The position numbers and the translations under genes were made by a program. A DNA stretch of 64,000 bases from the NCBI GenBank assembly GCA_028673005.1, contig CM054116.1, forward strand, positions 135,771,681 through 135,835,680, read 5' to 3'. Positions 1 to 11,249 of this stretch are shown here, piece after piece (the first letter of the stretch is position 1; each line of letters begins with the position of its first letter). Source of the DNA: Tanypteryx hageni (lineage: Eukaryota; Arthropoda; Insecta; Odonata; Petaluridae). The notes beneath the pieces are model-generated. The model was given only the letters and a program-made list of their open reading frames with translations. It was not told the origin of the DNA and did no database searches.

Positions 1-1535
1 CGTAGGTGAAGGGTGGCTGAGGGCGGCTGGGGGGTTGGGAGGAGGGGTGTGATTGAGGGCGTGTGCGCAGGAATTGGCACACACACGCAACACATAGAAT
101 TATGATGTCCATTCCTTTCATCCACACGTATTCTTGACATTTTGGTCTTCGATAAATGCACCGTCTTAAACACGGACTTATTTTCACATGTAATGTGACA
201 CCGCATTTCATTTATCGACTTTTGGAGGGGGGATGGCAGTTACACTTACAGCAGTTTTTCCAGTTTCGTTTTAATCAACTCATTGCACTATTATTATTTT
301 TTTTTCTATTTAAATGTTGAATAAAGGTGATATTTATTTTTATTTGTAGCAAATCACAGTCACCAGTATGGTAGCAATTCTCATCACTGGTAAGTTTACA
401 TATACATATATATATGTTATAATACTGTGAAGATAGCAATATTTAAAAAGTATATCTTCAGATTTATAGATTTCAACACAAACCTTGCTTAAAATGGCCA
501 AAATTATATTAGACAAGAAGAAATAAAGGAAACACTCTGTTTTAAGAGATCGGGGTGTGTTTCTTTCCGTCGATATCTGCTGAGCAAATAAAGTAAAAAT
601 GTTAGAGTATAAGAGTACACCTTATCGCCTTAATGGGATTGGTTGCTGTAAATAAGCAAAAAGCAGCTCAATATTTAAGTAGAGTCAAATTTTCCATTTT
701 AAGTAAATATTTAAAACATTATTATTTAGAAAATTATTTAATGAAGGCATAGCATATTTAATATGTTATTTAAAAAGTCTTTTTAATTATTTATAACAAA
801 TTTCAAAATAAAATATGCATTAATAGCATTAACTCAATAACGCCTTCTGATATTTTTGATAATTTAAATTGGTAAAGTAAGTGAATTATTGTATGGTAAT
901 TATATGATATGAAATTTCAACATGTGAATAAAATATTTTGATTAGCAAATACATTTAAACAAGTGAAGGAAAACATAATGAGTTACAATGGACATCACAC
1001 TGTCAGTCTTATTGTTGAAAAACCATTCCATTGATGCGTTAAAAATAACAGGCAGATTGCTTTGACATTAAAATATTTCAACATATATGGATTCTGTAAT
1101 TTTCTTTATTCCTTCTGCACAACGTGTGCCATTAGGAAGGAATTTCCAAATACGAAAACCAAAGTTATATCCAATTAGGCAACTTCAAGACTATATTCTA
1201 TGCAAAACATGATGTAGACATTTAATAATTAAACAAAAAGATCAGATAAAATTTTTCAAACACTGTCAAAGCAAACCGGGTTATATTTTTCCTTGATCAG
1301 GGCAAAAATAGTCAAATATAGACAATTGCAGATCTCAGCCCGTCGGCAAAAGGCCTTTGTCAAACCTTATTACTTCTTGTTCGCTGTAAAAGAAACAATG
1401 GTTCATTTTTGGAGGTCGCCAAGTTACAGAAAATCAGCGAGAGGGCATGTTGGTCAAATAAACAGGGTGTTAAACTGTACATTTTTTTACAAATTCATAC
1501 AGTCTATGTGTCTATGTTAAATCTGTCGTGGATAC

Positions 1536-1760
1536 AAATATATACATATACACGTACATGTGTGAATGTGTGCTTGTGTTTATGTGTGTGTGTGTGTGCG
1601 CACGTATATGTGTATATATGTATATACATAGATACATATGTACCAACACACATAAATACACATAGACACACATATGTACACACATGCTTACATACATGTA
1701 TATGCATAAGTATGTGTGTATATATATATATATAAACACACACACATATACACACAGGTA
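1536..1760. repeat. TG/TA/CA compound microsatellite
   Basis: Alternating purine-pyrimidine dinucleotides (TG, TA, CA and tetranucleotides such as CATA) fill this stretch. It produces several open frames of Cys/Val/Tyr/His-rich nonsense on both strands, which are not genes. Such sequence can form Z-DNA. Confidence 0.9.
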
Positions 1761-2165
1761 AATTTACCTATGAAAAATCCTTAATGTGGGAGAAAGTTAT
1801 TTCCATGGCAGTGTGTAACTATGTGTGACAATGTGTAAAAACAATACTCTACCGGAACGACGATTGTTGGGCAAGCAAAGGTCAATTAATATGGGTTGCA
1901 TGCATAAGCGAGCCACTGGGGGATAGTCCATTGAAGGAAAGAAAATAACAAAAAAGCTCTTTGATGTGCTGTACTATACACAGGCAGCATATTATCACAA
2001 AAATTGTATCCTTACTAATAAAGAAAATATTCAGAGGAACTTCCTGTATATCTGCACTCAACAAACGTGAAAAGTTTCAAAAAATACGCTGTGAGGTCAA
2101 TACGAATCATCCCTAAATGATAATAATTTCAACGTTTCCGTGCATTTCCCAATGTCATTAGATGT

Positions 2166-2312
2166 ATATAATAATATCAATGTATGTAAGTACGTGTATG
2201 TGTATACATATATATATGTACATGCATATACTTATATAGATATATACACACACATATGTATGTGCACATACGTATATACAAAAATGCACATATATATATA
2301 TATATACATATG
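2166..2312. repeat. TA/TG/CA microsatellite
   Basis: Second alternating purine-pyrimidine stretch of the same kind as that about 600 bp to the left, with a TA run near 2289-2306. Confidence 0.85.
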
Positions 2313-2680
2313 TTCACGTACATTTTAACGTAGGCGTATAAATCAGTAAATACTTACATAATCATTAACTATTAAAAAAATTTTTATAATGTGACATTCT
2401 ACCGTCTTCTAACAACTATTCACCCATACTGAAGTTTCATTGCAGAGAAAATTTATCCGAAGGGTATGACTAAAATGGACGCTATCTTCATGAAAGCTCG
2501 TGACATTAAAAATTCTGATAATCCTCAAATTGCAAAATTACATCTGACACAATACAGTATATTTTTATTTAATTTTTCCCTTTCTCAACGGAAGATGGCA
2601 ATGAAAGGCGCCATCAAAGGCAATGAATAAAGCAAAGAATGCAGGACAAAAGGAAGTTCCCGCGAGGAATTTTACTGTAC

Positions 2681-2875
2681 CTAATGTAAGTTTCTCCCCA
2701 CACTCGTGTGGTAGAGTGAACCCAAGGAGTGTCATAGAGGAGATCATAACGCAGGGTACGATCAAATTCACCGTGTAAAACAGGGTCCTTCGTCGAATAT
2801 GAACGACGAAAGTAATGTCTACGTAGGGCTCTGGGCAGCAAGCATACTCTTTAACGTTCTTTTCCCCTGGCATGC
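2681..2875 (-). CDS. nAChRalpha6: nAChR alpha alternative TM1 exon, diverged downstream copy
   Basis: A second 195-bp exon has the same phases as its sister and encodes the same segment: [54 protein letters not shown] and [11 protein letters not shown]. The acceptor is ATATTTCAG and the donor is GTACAG. It keeps the vicinal Cys pair, the flanking aromatic residues and the basic pre-TM1 triplet, so it looks functional. By my count 22 of 64 complete codons encode a different residue than in the sister. Unusual points are His in pre-TM1 and PHECGEK in place of PPDSGEK in the TM1-TM2 linker, which adds a Cys. Insect alpha6 genes have two or three such exons; I cannot assign the 8a/8b/8c letter with certainty. 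Confidence 0.94.
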
Positions 2876-3184
2876 CTGAAATATATCATAAAAAGGGAAA
2901 AAGGGTATGGAATATAAAAACTCTTAGAAAATCATAACTAAAAAAATAACGGGGTTTCCTTTATAAAACGTAAGAGAGAGAGAGATAGAAGTTGTGCGGG
3001 CGAATCGGGGATCGAAGGCGTACTTGGGAGAACGATAAGGAGAGGGGGGACGTAGGAGGAGGCGTTTATTGGGGGGGGGGGCGGCGCTGGGGGAGGCGTA
3101 GTGGGTGTCGGGACGTAAAGAGTATAAAAGAGATAATGCGGAACTGAACCAATCTAAACCAACACTTTGAGCGAGAGATATTAC
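2876..3184 (-). other. Short intron between the two TM1 exons
   Basis: A 309-bp intron separates the alternative 195-bp exons. It contains a G-run and GGGGCGGCG-type stretch near 3066-3100 (C-rich in the transcript) and a GA run near 2980-2995. It is long enough that simple steric exclusion of the two exons by intron size seems unlikely, so another mechanism would have to enforce exclusive choice. Confidence 0.75.
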
Positions 3185-3379
3185 CTAAGGAAAGTTTTTC
3201 GCCTGAGTCCGGTGGAAGAGTAAAGCCGAGTACAGCCATGGAGGCGATGAGAACACATGGAACAATAAGGTTGAAAAAGTAGTACAGTGTCCGTCGGCGG
3301 ATAATAATGATAAAAGTAATGTCTATATAAGGTTCAGGGCAGCAATTGTAGTAAATTTCGTTCCTTTTCCCGGGAACAC
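3185..3379 (-). CDS. nAChRalpha6: nAChR alpha alternative TM1 exon, upstream copy
   Basis: A 195-bp exon encodes loop C, pre-TM1, TM1 and the TM1-TM2 linker. After the split Gly it reads [20 protein letters not shown], then [34 protein letters not shown] and [11 protein letters not shown]. The vicinal Cys pair in YNCCPEPY is the alpha-subunit hallmark and binds agonist; [15 protein letters not shown] is the family TM1 start. The acceptor is TTCATTCCAG and the donor is GTAATATC. Phase is 1 in, 1 out. The copy is close to the common alpha6/alpha7 sequence of insects. It sits 309 bp upstream of its sister exon and about 430 bp downstream (transcript sense) of a long pyrimidine tract. Confidence 0.96.
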
Positions 3380-3809
3380 CTGGAATGAAGAGAGAAAGAA
3401 TGGAGGGGAGCAAAAGAGAGACGGAGATGTTAAAAAAAGGGCGGAAGAGGAGGTTAAACGAATAAATGAATGATTTGTTCCAAAAAGGAAAAAATCAAAA
3501 AGCGGAAACAGATTTTATTTAAATATGCACTTAATGTCGTTATTTGTTTAAAATGAAATCCAGTGATGAACTTAGATTATTAAGCATTCATAGATTTATC
3601 TGGTATTTGTTTAGACAGACATTTTTTAGTTAGGTTTTTGTGACGGATGCCCATGCGTTTTGATATTTTGAGGCACCGTTTCAATTCAGACAGTTATTTT
3701 GCCTGTTATTTTATTTACGTGGTGGTTTTAGGAAAGCCTTTGAGATATTCAATTCATTCTTTTTTGTGTATGTTTATTCCAGATAAAGTAAAGAAAATAA
3801 GAGGAAAGC

Positions 3810-4990
3810 GAGGGATTAAAGGTGAGAGAGAGAGAGGAGGGAAAGAAAACGAGAGAGAGAGAAAAAAGAGAGAAGAAAGGAAATATTGGAGTGAAAGAAA
3901 GGAGAAGTGTGGAGAGTGAGATATGGAGAGTGAGGAGTATGGATGAAGGGGAGGAAGGGAATGATGGGAAGAGAGAGAGAGGTGAGGTGGAGGAGTGAGA
4001 GACAAACGATGGGTGGAATGGAGAGAGGAGGGAAAGAGAGGGAGGGAGAGAGACAGAGGGAGGGAGTGGCAGGGAGAGATAGAGGGAGGGAGAGAGAGAG
4101 GAGAGAGGGAGGGAGGGAGAGAGGGACGGAGAGAGGGAGGGAGAGGAGGAGAGAGAGGGAGGGAGAGAGAAGGAGATAGAGAGGGAGAGAGAGAGGTAGG
4201 AAAGGAGTGAGAGAGAGAAGGGGGGAGGAGAGAGGCGGTAGAGAGAGAGGGAGTGGCAGGGAGAGATATAGGGAGGGAGAGCTAGATAGAGGGAGTGAGG
4301 GAGGGAGGGGGAGAGGGAGGGAGAGGGGGAGAGGGAGGGTAAGGAGGAGAGGGAGGGAGAGTGGGAGAGAAAAGAGGGAGAGAGGGAGGGAGAGTGGGAG
4401 GGAGATAGAGAGGGAGAGGAAGAGAGATAAAAGGGGAGGGAAAGAGTGAGAGAGAGATGGAGAGAGGGAGAGAGAAGGAGAGAGAAGGCGAGAGGGAGAG
4501 AGAGAGGGAGGGAGAGAGGGAGGGAGAGAGGGAGGGAGAGAGGGAGGGAGAGAGGGAGGGAGAGAGGGAGGGAGAGAGGGAGGGAGAGAGGGAGGGAGAG
4601 AGGGAGGGAGAGAGGGAGGGAGAGAGGGAGAAAGGGAGGGAGAGAGGGAGGGAGAGAGGGAGGGAGAGAGGGGGAGAGAGGGAGGGAGAGAGGGAGGGAG
4701 GGAGAGAGAGGGAGTGGGGGAGAGAGAAGGAGAGAGCGAGGGAGACAGATAGGGTGAGGGAGGAAGAGAGGGAGAGAGAGAGAGAAGGTGATATCGAGGG
4801 AGAGAGGGAGGGAGAGAGGTAGGGAAGGAGGGAGAGAGAGTGAGAAAGAGGAAGGGTGGGGTAGACGGAGAGGGAGAGAGAGAGAGGGGAGAGGGAGAAA
4901 GGGAGGGAGTGAGAGGAAGGGAGAACGGCAGAGGAGGAAGACGAGATTCGCATCCTTTTCTTCCTTCCCTTCACTCTATCCGCTCTCTCT
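3810..4990. repeat. Long purine tract (GA/GGGA), pyrimidine in the transcript
   Basis: About 1.2 kb consists almost entirely of A and G on the plus strand, built of GAGAGA, GGGAGG and GAGAGGGAGG units, ending with a pyrimidine block at about 4960-5010. The many long open frames here (Arg/Glu/Gly on plus, Ser/Pro/Leu on minus) are low-complexity artefacts. Mirror-repeat purine tracts can adopt triplex (H-DNA) structure. In the gene's sense orientation it is a CU-rich tract ending about 430 nt before the first TM1 exon. Confidence 0.95.
4507..4632. repeat. 12-bp tandem repeat GGGAGGGAGAGA
   Basis: Inside the purine tract, roughly ten near-perfect head-to-tail copies of a 12-bp unit form the most regular part. 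High identity between copies suggests recent expansion and probable length polymorphism. Confidence 0.9.
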
Positions 4991-6589
4991 TTCTCTCTCT
5001 CTCTCTTTCGAGATCTCACAGGTATAGGAGTGGTTTACCGCAGGGGAATGCTGAATTCGGATGACAGAGACAATGAGCGAGGATCTAAGGCACTGGCATT
5101 AATTGATATTATTATGAGAATAGGGTACAACTGTAAAGAATTTTTGTTTTACAAGTTCTTCATTTGAGGTATGGCCTATAGCTATTTAATTATTTTAATG
5201 ACACACACATATTATGTTTTATTTTTCAAGTGAAATTCTGCTAAATAAGCAAAAGTTGCTAAATTTCTTTGCATCTTGTAGGTGTTCTATGTTAGATTTC
5301 TCTTTAGATTTTTTTAGTCGGTTGAAGTTGATTACTCGTAAATGACAAATATTTCGCATCAAAGTATTATATAAGTTATGAAAAATGTTATACAATTCGA
5401 ACTAATTTTTGTCTAATGATTTTAAATAACTTTTACTAGTAGTTTATCGTATCCATTAGCTTTATTTCTCAGCTAAGGTCTAAAAATTAACTATGAAATC
5501 TGACGAAGCTAAACTTTATTGAATTAATGGCCAATACTCTTGAATATAAATAACGGATTAGTCGTATTAGTAATGAATTAACTGTCAAATAGCGTTGTAC
5601 CTTAGAAGGTGTTGCGACCAGAGGTATGGCGTGGAAATCTACCACCTGAGACGAAAAGACAAAATGCCGTCCTCGAGCACCACACATGGGTACCGAACGT
5701 CAACGACAGTGCTCTTAAAGAAATGTCTCCTGAGGCGGCTGCCTCTCAAACTCACCTCACGCCAAGACCCTAGTTGCATTAAGTTGTGTCAGAAAGCTCG
5801 CCTGTCGCGCCTGCGCACGTGCACATCGCCACCTAAATCTTTTGCGGATAATATTTTATAGAAGGTGAATTTTGTTACATGAAAATCTTCTATGAAAAGA
5901 TAAATTCCAGCATGAAAACCAAGCACCACTACCGGTACTACTGTTGCCAATTGCATTCTCGTATTTTGTGGGATAATTTTAAAAATTAAAATAAATACAA
6001 GATAACGTACCACTAAGTGATAATGGTCGCGACATGAAGTAATAAGCAGAAATTATATATTTCCTGTTTATTAAAATGATTTTATAAAAAAGTAGGATAA
6101 AGCTTAACTAATTTCCACCGATATTTTAGGAGATCATGGGCGAGGTCCACCAATAATAAAGTTTGATGGAAATAGATAAGTTTACAAAACAATGTCTTAG
6201 CAATAAATTACATGAGATATCGAATACTACCACAATTATGCCTAAAAATGAGGATCGCATTGGGAAAACACCTTCTTCCGATCTGATCTACGTTACATGT
6301 GTTTTAGACCCTTAAGACATTGGAATATGTGTAGGAAATTTGGGATGGAGTAAAACCGTCTTGCAAGGAATTCCTGCTTTTCCCTTCGATTAAAGTGATG
6401 TGGTGCTAAACGATGCTTGCTTTAGGGTGGCTCATGTATCGCTGGGTCGTGAACAAAATACATCCCGCCTGGTAAGTCATCTTTTGCAATATTTTCTTTT
6501 GTCTAACATTAAAATATTTCCAGCTTTCAAGATGAGGACAAGCCTAAATATACTTATAAGATTCCAAGATAAAAAAGATGTGTTAAGAT

Positions 6590-7285
6590 AAGGTGACCAG
6601 CTGTCCTCCTTTTCAAAACATTGCCCTCAAACGTTTTGTCCTCTTATGTCTTTCTTTTTGAATATTTTCCCGTTTTTGTCCTTACTTTTACCAATGAAAA
6701 GTTATTTCTAAGTTTTTAAAAGTGAAGATGATTGGTGTCTTCAGTCATTGAATGTTTTATTCTATTGTTTCAGTCATTAAGGTCTTATTTTTGAGTCTAT
6801 ATAAGTGATTAAAAGTACTAAAAGAGTTTTTTAAATCCCCTAGTGGAACTTACTTTGAATTTAATACACAGGCAATTATTCAACAGTCGATTGTGCATCA
6901 AATAAAACAAAATTAAATAAGTTCACCTGAAATAGCATCAATTCTTCTTGGTTTTAAAGAGCAGTTGGAATCCTCATAAATCATTGCAATTAGTTTGATA
7001 TTATTTGTCATTGTGCTAATATAGATAAATGTATCGTGCGGCATTGCAAAAACGTTTTTTTTAAATTATATAATGGTATTCATTTTTTCTCGTAAACATA
7101 TTATATTTTTTTAAATGAACAATGTCATATGCCTCAAGACTGTTGTTGTGCATATAAAATAATCAATATATTTAAATAAATATTAAATAAGCCGTACACT
7201 CATAGGTTTTTTATTATCAATATCGTCCTTCCTTTGTCCTCCCATTTTGTGGGGGAAAATGTGGATTTGCCTTCCTTTTTGGTTA
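6590..7285. mobile_element. Possible old non-autonomous DNA transposon relic
   Basis: The left side begins AAGGTGACCAGCTGTCCTCC with repeated TTTGTCCTC-type words, and the right side near 7220-7275 has CTTTGTCCTCCCATTTTG and CCTTCCTTTTTGG. GTGACCA-GTCC ends of this style are familiar from decayed DNA-transposon families in animal genomes. No coding remnant is visible inside. The borders are approximate and the family is not identified. Confidence 0.35.
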
Positions 7286-9099
7286 GAAAAATCTGATCAT
7301 TTTAAAATCGAACGTGGCAGAGAAAATTTCTGCTCAGCGAGACTCGAGCGACAAACTGACGTCTCCCTCATTTCCAATAGCAACAAAATGCTAAAATACA
7401 AGCCACGATATTCAGTTTGTAAGATGCCTTTGACATCACTTAAAATGTCAGTTCTTTATTTAATTTGTAATGAGTTGGAGCTTAATAATTATTGAATCAA
7501 AAGTTTTAAGAAATGCACACACCTTAACATCCATTCATATCATTGGCCTCTGATGTTCTAAACGAACGTATGTTCTCGAATGGGAAGATGATTTTGATCG
7601 TTTTGTATTTAATACCAAAAAAGTAAGTCATCTCTACGGATAATTTTTTTCCGATATTATGCTAGAGCGATTAGTATTACGGAGGACTTAAATAAGAATT
7701 AGCTACGTAGGCTGGAATAGGAGATCTGAGATGGCGCGTAATAATCGACGATCGGGCTCTAGTAACACACGAGATTAGAACAAATACTCGATTTATTCCA
7801 ATATTTTTCGAATCTATAGAAGTATTAAAATCGAGAGAGTTTTTTCCTATGAAGGAAAAGGCGATTGATAATAAATTATCCAACAAACCAGTGTATCTTT
7901 CAAGGAGAAGGGGTTCTCTTAATTAATTTCGTATAAATGTTTGTTTATAATATACATATATAATAATAACTCTGCATATCATAAAAACGTAATGGTGATC
8001 ATCATCATCATGTGTAATACACGTCCTCTTCACCCCCGGTGCTGTGGAACTCCATACTGTCAAATTTTCGAACTATTACTATTTCGTTAAAATTTCGACC
8101 TGAGGGTGGAGAGATTCTGTGATAACTGTTATGATTAATAGATTAAGCTAGGAGGGTGTACCGCAAATTCGTCGCTCGAATTGCCCGCGTCAAATTGCCG
8201 TAAAACCAGCTAGGAGACCCCAGTATAACTATATAGCTATTTAATTTTCACCCTCCATCCTGAAACAAAATGGCGGTCGTGATGATTTCATATTTAGTTT
8301 GAAGTCTTAATTATTATAATCACATAGATTTACGTTGAAAGAAAGCTTTAGCATAATTTGAGTATGTTTTATATCCAATAATTTAGAGAAAATTGTTTGG
8401 TCTACTTTAAGTAAGATAGGAACGAGAAATGAGGCGAATTTGATCAAAAACATCTGTATAACTGCAAACCCTCGAAATGTACTTAATCTTTAGATTGATC
8501 TACAAATACATTCAAATATCTGGAGATTTCATGAATTGATAATCATGTCCCAGGGCTATTGGAAATGGAACGTATAATGGAAATGGAGGGGAAAAGGAGT
8601 TGGAATAGGAGCTAGTAGAAAGCAGCATATGGTGGAAATTGTAAAGCTTTTGGTCCATGTACAAACTACCTTCTCGTCCTAATGATACAAATAACCTTTG
8701 GAATATATTATGTTACTTTGCACTGCTTCCACAGAATCAATAGCTCATGCCTGGTAGGATCCAGGTGTATTTCCAGTGCACGTTTGAAACTCCTCGGTCT
8801 TAAATGGCGGTATGGGTGTATTCTATATATATTTAGCATAAAAGACCTTTACCATTTCAAATACTTACTGTTAAATGACCAGACAACATACAAAGTTGAA
8901 ACTTTCAGTCCATTAGCTTTCAAACTTTTATGAATTATGAATGATCAAAATTTACACCATTAGTAACTCTAACCGTATCAAATCGCTATAATATTTCCGT
9001 CCGCACATTGCGCAGCACTTTCATTTTAACAGACTCAACTGTTAATGTAACTCGAGTTTCGGTTCATTTAAATTTTCAGATATTCGTTGAACGTAGCCA

Positions 9100-9427
9100 A
9101 AAAAGAAATACTCTAATTGTGTCCAGTCGGAGGATCTTTAGGGCCACTACGTAGTTCTAAAGCCACCAATCCATTTTTCTGGTGAACTCACTTTAGGAAA
9201 ATTTCTTAAAGCGCAGTGAAAATGAGGAGGTGCGCCATCTTAATGGAACACCAATGCAGCTCCTAGGTCTTCTAGAAGCTACTGCATAAGCAAAAATGGC
9301 AGCATGTCAAGGGACGTTATTTCGATAACTGTTTCTTCGACAAAATAGAAAGGCCCAAACACATTGCTTATCGGCAGCGCGAAGAGCACATTAGCCTTAG
9401 GACAGTCCTTGATATGCTCGATTATGT
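9100..9427 (-). pseudogene. Fossil DDE/D (Tc1/mariner-superfamily type) transposase
   Basis: Reading the minus strand in one frame from about 9427 to 9100 gives a recognisable but stop-riddled transposase C-terminal half. It starts CPKANVLFALPISNVFGPFY, then FVEETVIEITSLDML, a degenerate linker, DGAPPHFHCALRNF, PEKWIGGFRTT, then WP-stop-RSSDWTQLEYFF. The family pattern is PKVNVWxxL...GPFFF...QDGAPPHF...RWIGRGG...WPPRSPDLTPLDFFLWG, so the second catalytic Asp (in DGAPPH) is kept and the third catalytic region is decayed. Four in-frame stops are present, one replacing the Gln before DGAPPH. The element is dead. Its N-terminal half and terminal repeats were not recognised. It lies antisense to no known exon, inside the large intron. 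Confidence 0.75.
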
Positions 9428-10117
9428 TGTGTGTATTTTTTGCATCACTCATTAGCAAATTAGCTTTCTACGGCATATGGAAAAGTTGTTTCATCAATGG
9501 AACTATATTTGAAAGAATGGTCTCTTTAGCAGCTCTTTTCCATAATCTCTAAACAAGAAGTATGCATATGGTTATATCATATCATCAGGTTTAATTTCTT
9601 GCAAAAATTTAAACATTCAACATTACATTTGTTGAAGTTCTTGGGTAATCTTCTGTACAGTTTTTGAGGTAAATTTTATTCTCAGTTTGTACGTACTATT
9701 ATTGACATCAGTGGACTTCTCGAAAATGACTGTCGTACCCTTTCCACCTTCTCCTCACTAACGGACGGTCGGTTTACATTAACAACATGTATCGCAGAAT
9801 TGTTTGTAGCATATATAAATGAATAGTTTTAAAGGTGGATCCTAGTTAAATACCGTTTAATAGCGACACTGCATAATTTTTGCTGATTTGAGTCTATGAA
9901 ACTATAGAAAGAAATTTTGATATGTTCATCGGTTCCGCCATTTTCACGAATACATTGTTACCTAGCGGCACATTGTAAAAATGTACAAATGCGCGCCTTC
10001 GTTTGAAGCTATAAAATATTTTTATCCTTTCTGGAAGTTATACTTCATACGTTGTCTGATTATTTTGTAATAAATTTTCGAAATGGTTAACATCATTTAT
10101 GGTGACCTTACTTAGAT

Positions 10118-10141
10118 GTCATATATATATATATATATATA
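10118..10141. repeat. TA microsatellite
   Basis: A short perfect TA run of about a dozen units in intronic sequence. Confidence 0.9.
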
Positions 10142-10633
10142 GCCCATTGGATATTTATCATAAAGTTGGAGAGCCGCAGGGGGTATCAAAGAGACACCAA
10201 GTGAGACCCAATGGTTATTTTTTGAGTGTGATATCCGACTAATTTCACACCGGTTTTTTAAGACAAAAAGAGACGTGTATAGTCAAGATGAGACAGCACT
10301 TTGCATTCCACACAATTCAAAGAAAACATAAGCAGGTGAATAAACGCTTCTCGCATGACATTATCTTTTAGAGTACTGCATGCTGTATATTTGTTCGTCA
10401 GTCTTAGCCAACCTTGCGTGCTGGAAGCTGTGAGATTGAGTGTTTTTATGCCGAATTTTCAAATTTGGATGATAAATTTGTATTTGTGATGCTCGAACAA
10501 GAAAGGGAGGCCTTTTAAAACCCGAAGATGAAGGAGTAGCGTAATAATTAAAAATGTAATGGAAAATTTGTGTCAGGAAATCTCGGATAAAATGGATATG
10601 GCGAGTGTGGATGCACGATAACACGCTTCTATC

Positions 10634-10870
10634 TCACCTTGTCATTTCTCGTCTTCTGGTGTTCTGATTAACCGGAATGAAAGCAGTGTTAATCAGACCG
10701 GAAGAAGTGATGACTAACTCTGTGGCTGCCGAAGGGCCCCCCACACCCGAAAAATTGACAAACATCGTGTTCTCTTGTGAGTCTATCTTCGACACCCACA
10801 GCGGCGATCCGCTAAATATCCACATGGCTGCCTCCAACACCATATCTCGTTTCACCTTTCCTCTTTCTCA
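10634..10870 (-). other. Unidentified GC-rich open stretch, exon-like or element remnant
   Basis: A stretch of clearly higher GC than its surroundings is open on both strands. On minus, the frame includes AAMWIFSGSPLWVSKIDSQE and GGPSAATELVITSSGLINTA and ends REMTR directly before CAAG/GTGAGA, a good donor sequence. On plus, the frame includes MKAVLIRPEEVMTNSVAAEG and GPPTPEKLTNIVFS. I recognise neither. It could be an exon of a nested gene, a piece of a transposable element, or chance. No convincing acceptor precedes it on minus. Confidence 0.3.
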
Positions 10871-11249
10871 AGTAAATATATGCAGGCACAAACACACGCA
10901 CACATATACATACACATGCATGTATAGTTCAGCTCATTGTAGAATATAGGTATTCAAGGAAATTAATTAAAAGAAACAAAATTCGATCTTATTTCTTCCC
11001 GGCAGTAAAAATTATGAGCAATATTAAATTAAGCTAAATAATTATTACATTGTTTACGCGATATTCATACCCATTTATTTATCATTTATTTAGGTGCGGG
11101 CAGCATTACATTATTGAAAAGAATAGCAACAAAAATAAAATGTTATGGCATTGGGAAATATAATTTAACAATTACTGCCAGCAAATAGTTCCACTGTCTC
11201 CATGTGGTAAGAAAAGGCGTGAGCAATGAGAGTGGGACTATTACTAATA

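Larger units (their letters stand above)
1..2680 (-). other. Intron downstream of the TM1 exons (partial)
   Basis: On the gene's sense strand this is intron following the last exon seen. It is AT-rich and holds two TG/TA-type microsatellites (about 1540-1760 and 2166-2312). I looked for the exon that should follow (starting VTILLSLTVF, start of TM2 proper) and did not find it, so it lies left of position 1. A short plus-strand stretch at about 360-391 is bounded by TTTGTAG and GTAAGT, but has no recognisable product. Confidence 0.7.

Noticed and set aside
4507..4632. CRISPR-like regular repeats (also considered at 62880-62995)
   Set aside because: Units are head-to-tail without spacers, in a eukaryotic intronic context; these are tandem minisatellites.
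4282..5019. 245-codon minus-strand open frame and many Arg/Glu-rich plus frames
   Set aside because: They are translations of the GA/GGGA purine tract; no stop codons occur because of composition, and no domain or splice context supports them.
5487..5861. Possible exon near 5.6-5.86 kb (GC-richer, CTCAG/GTGG context on minus)
   Set aside because: No resemblance to the receptor or any family I know; both strands are open and no matching splice phase was found.
9364..9552. 62-codon plus-strand open frame
   Set aside because: It is the antisense shadow of the fossil transposase read on minus.
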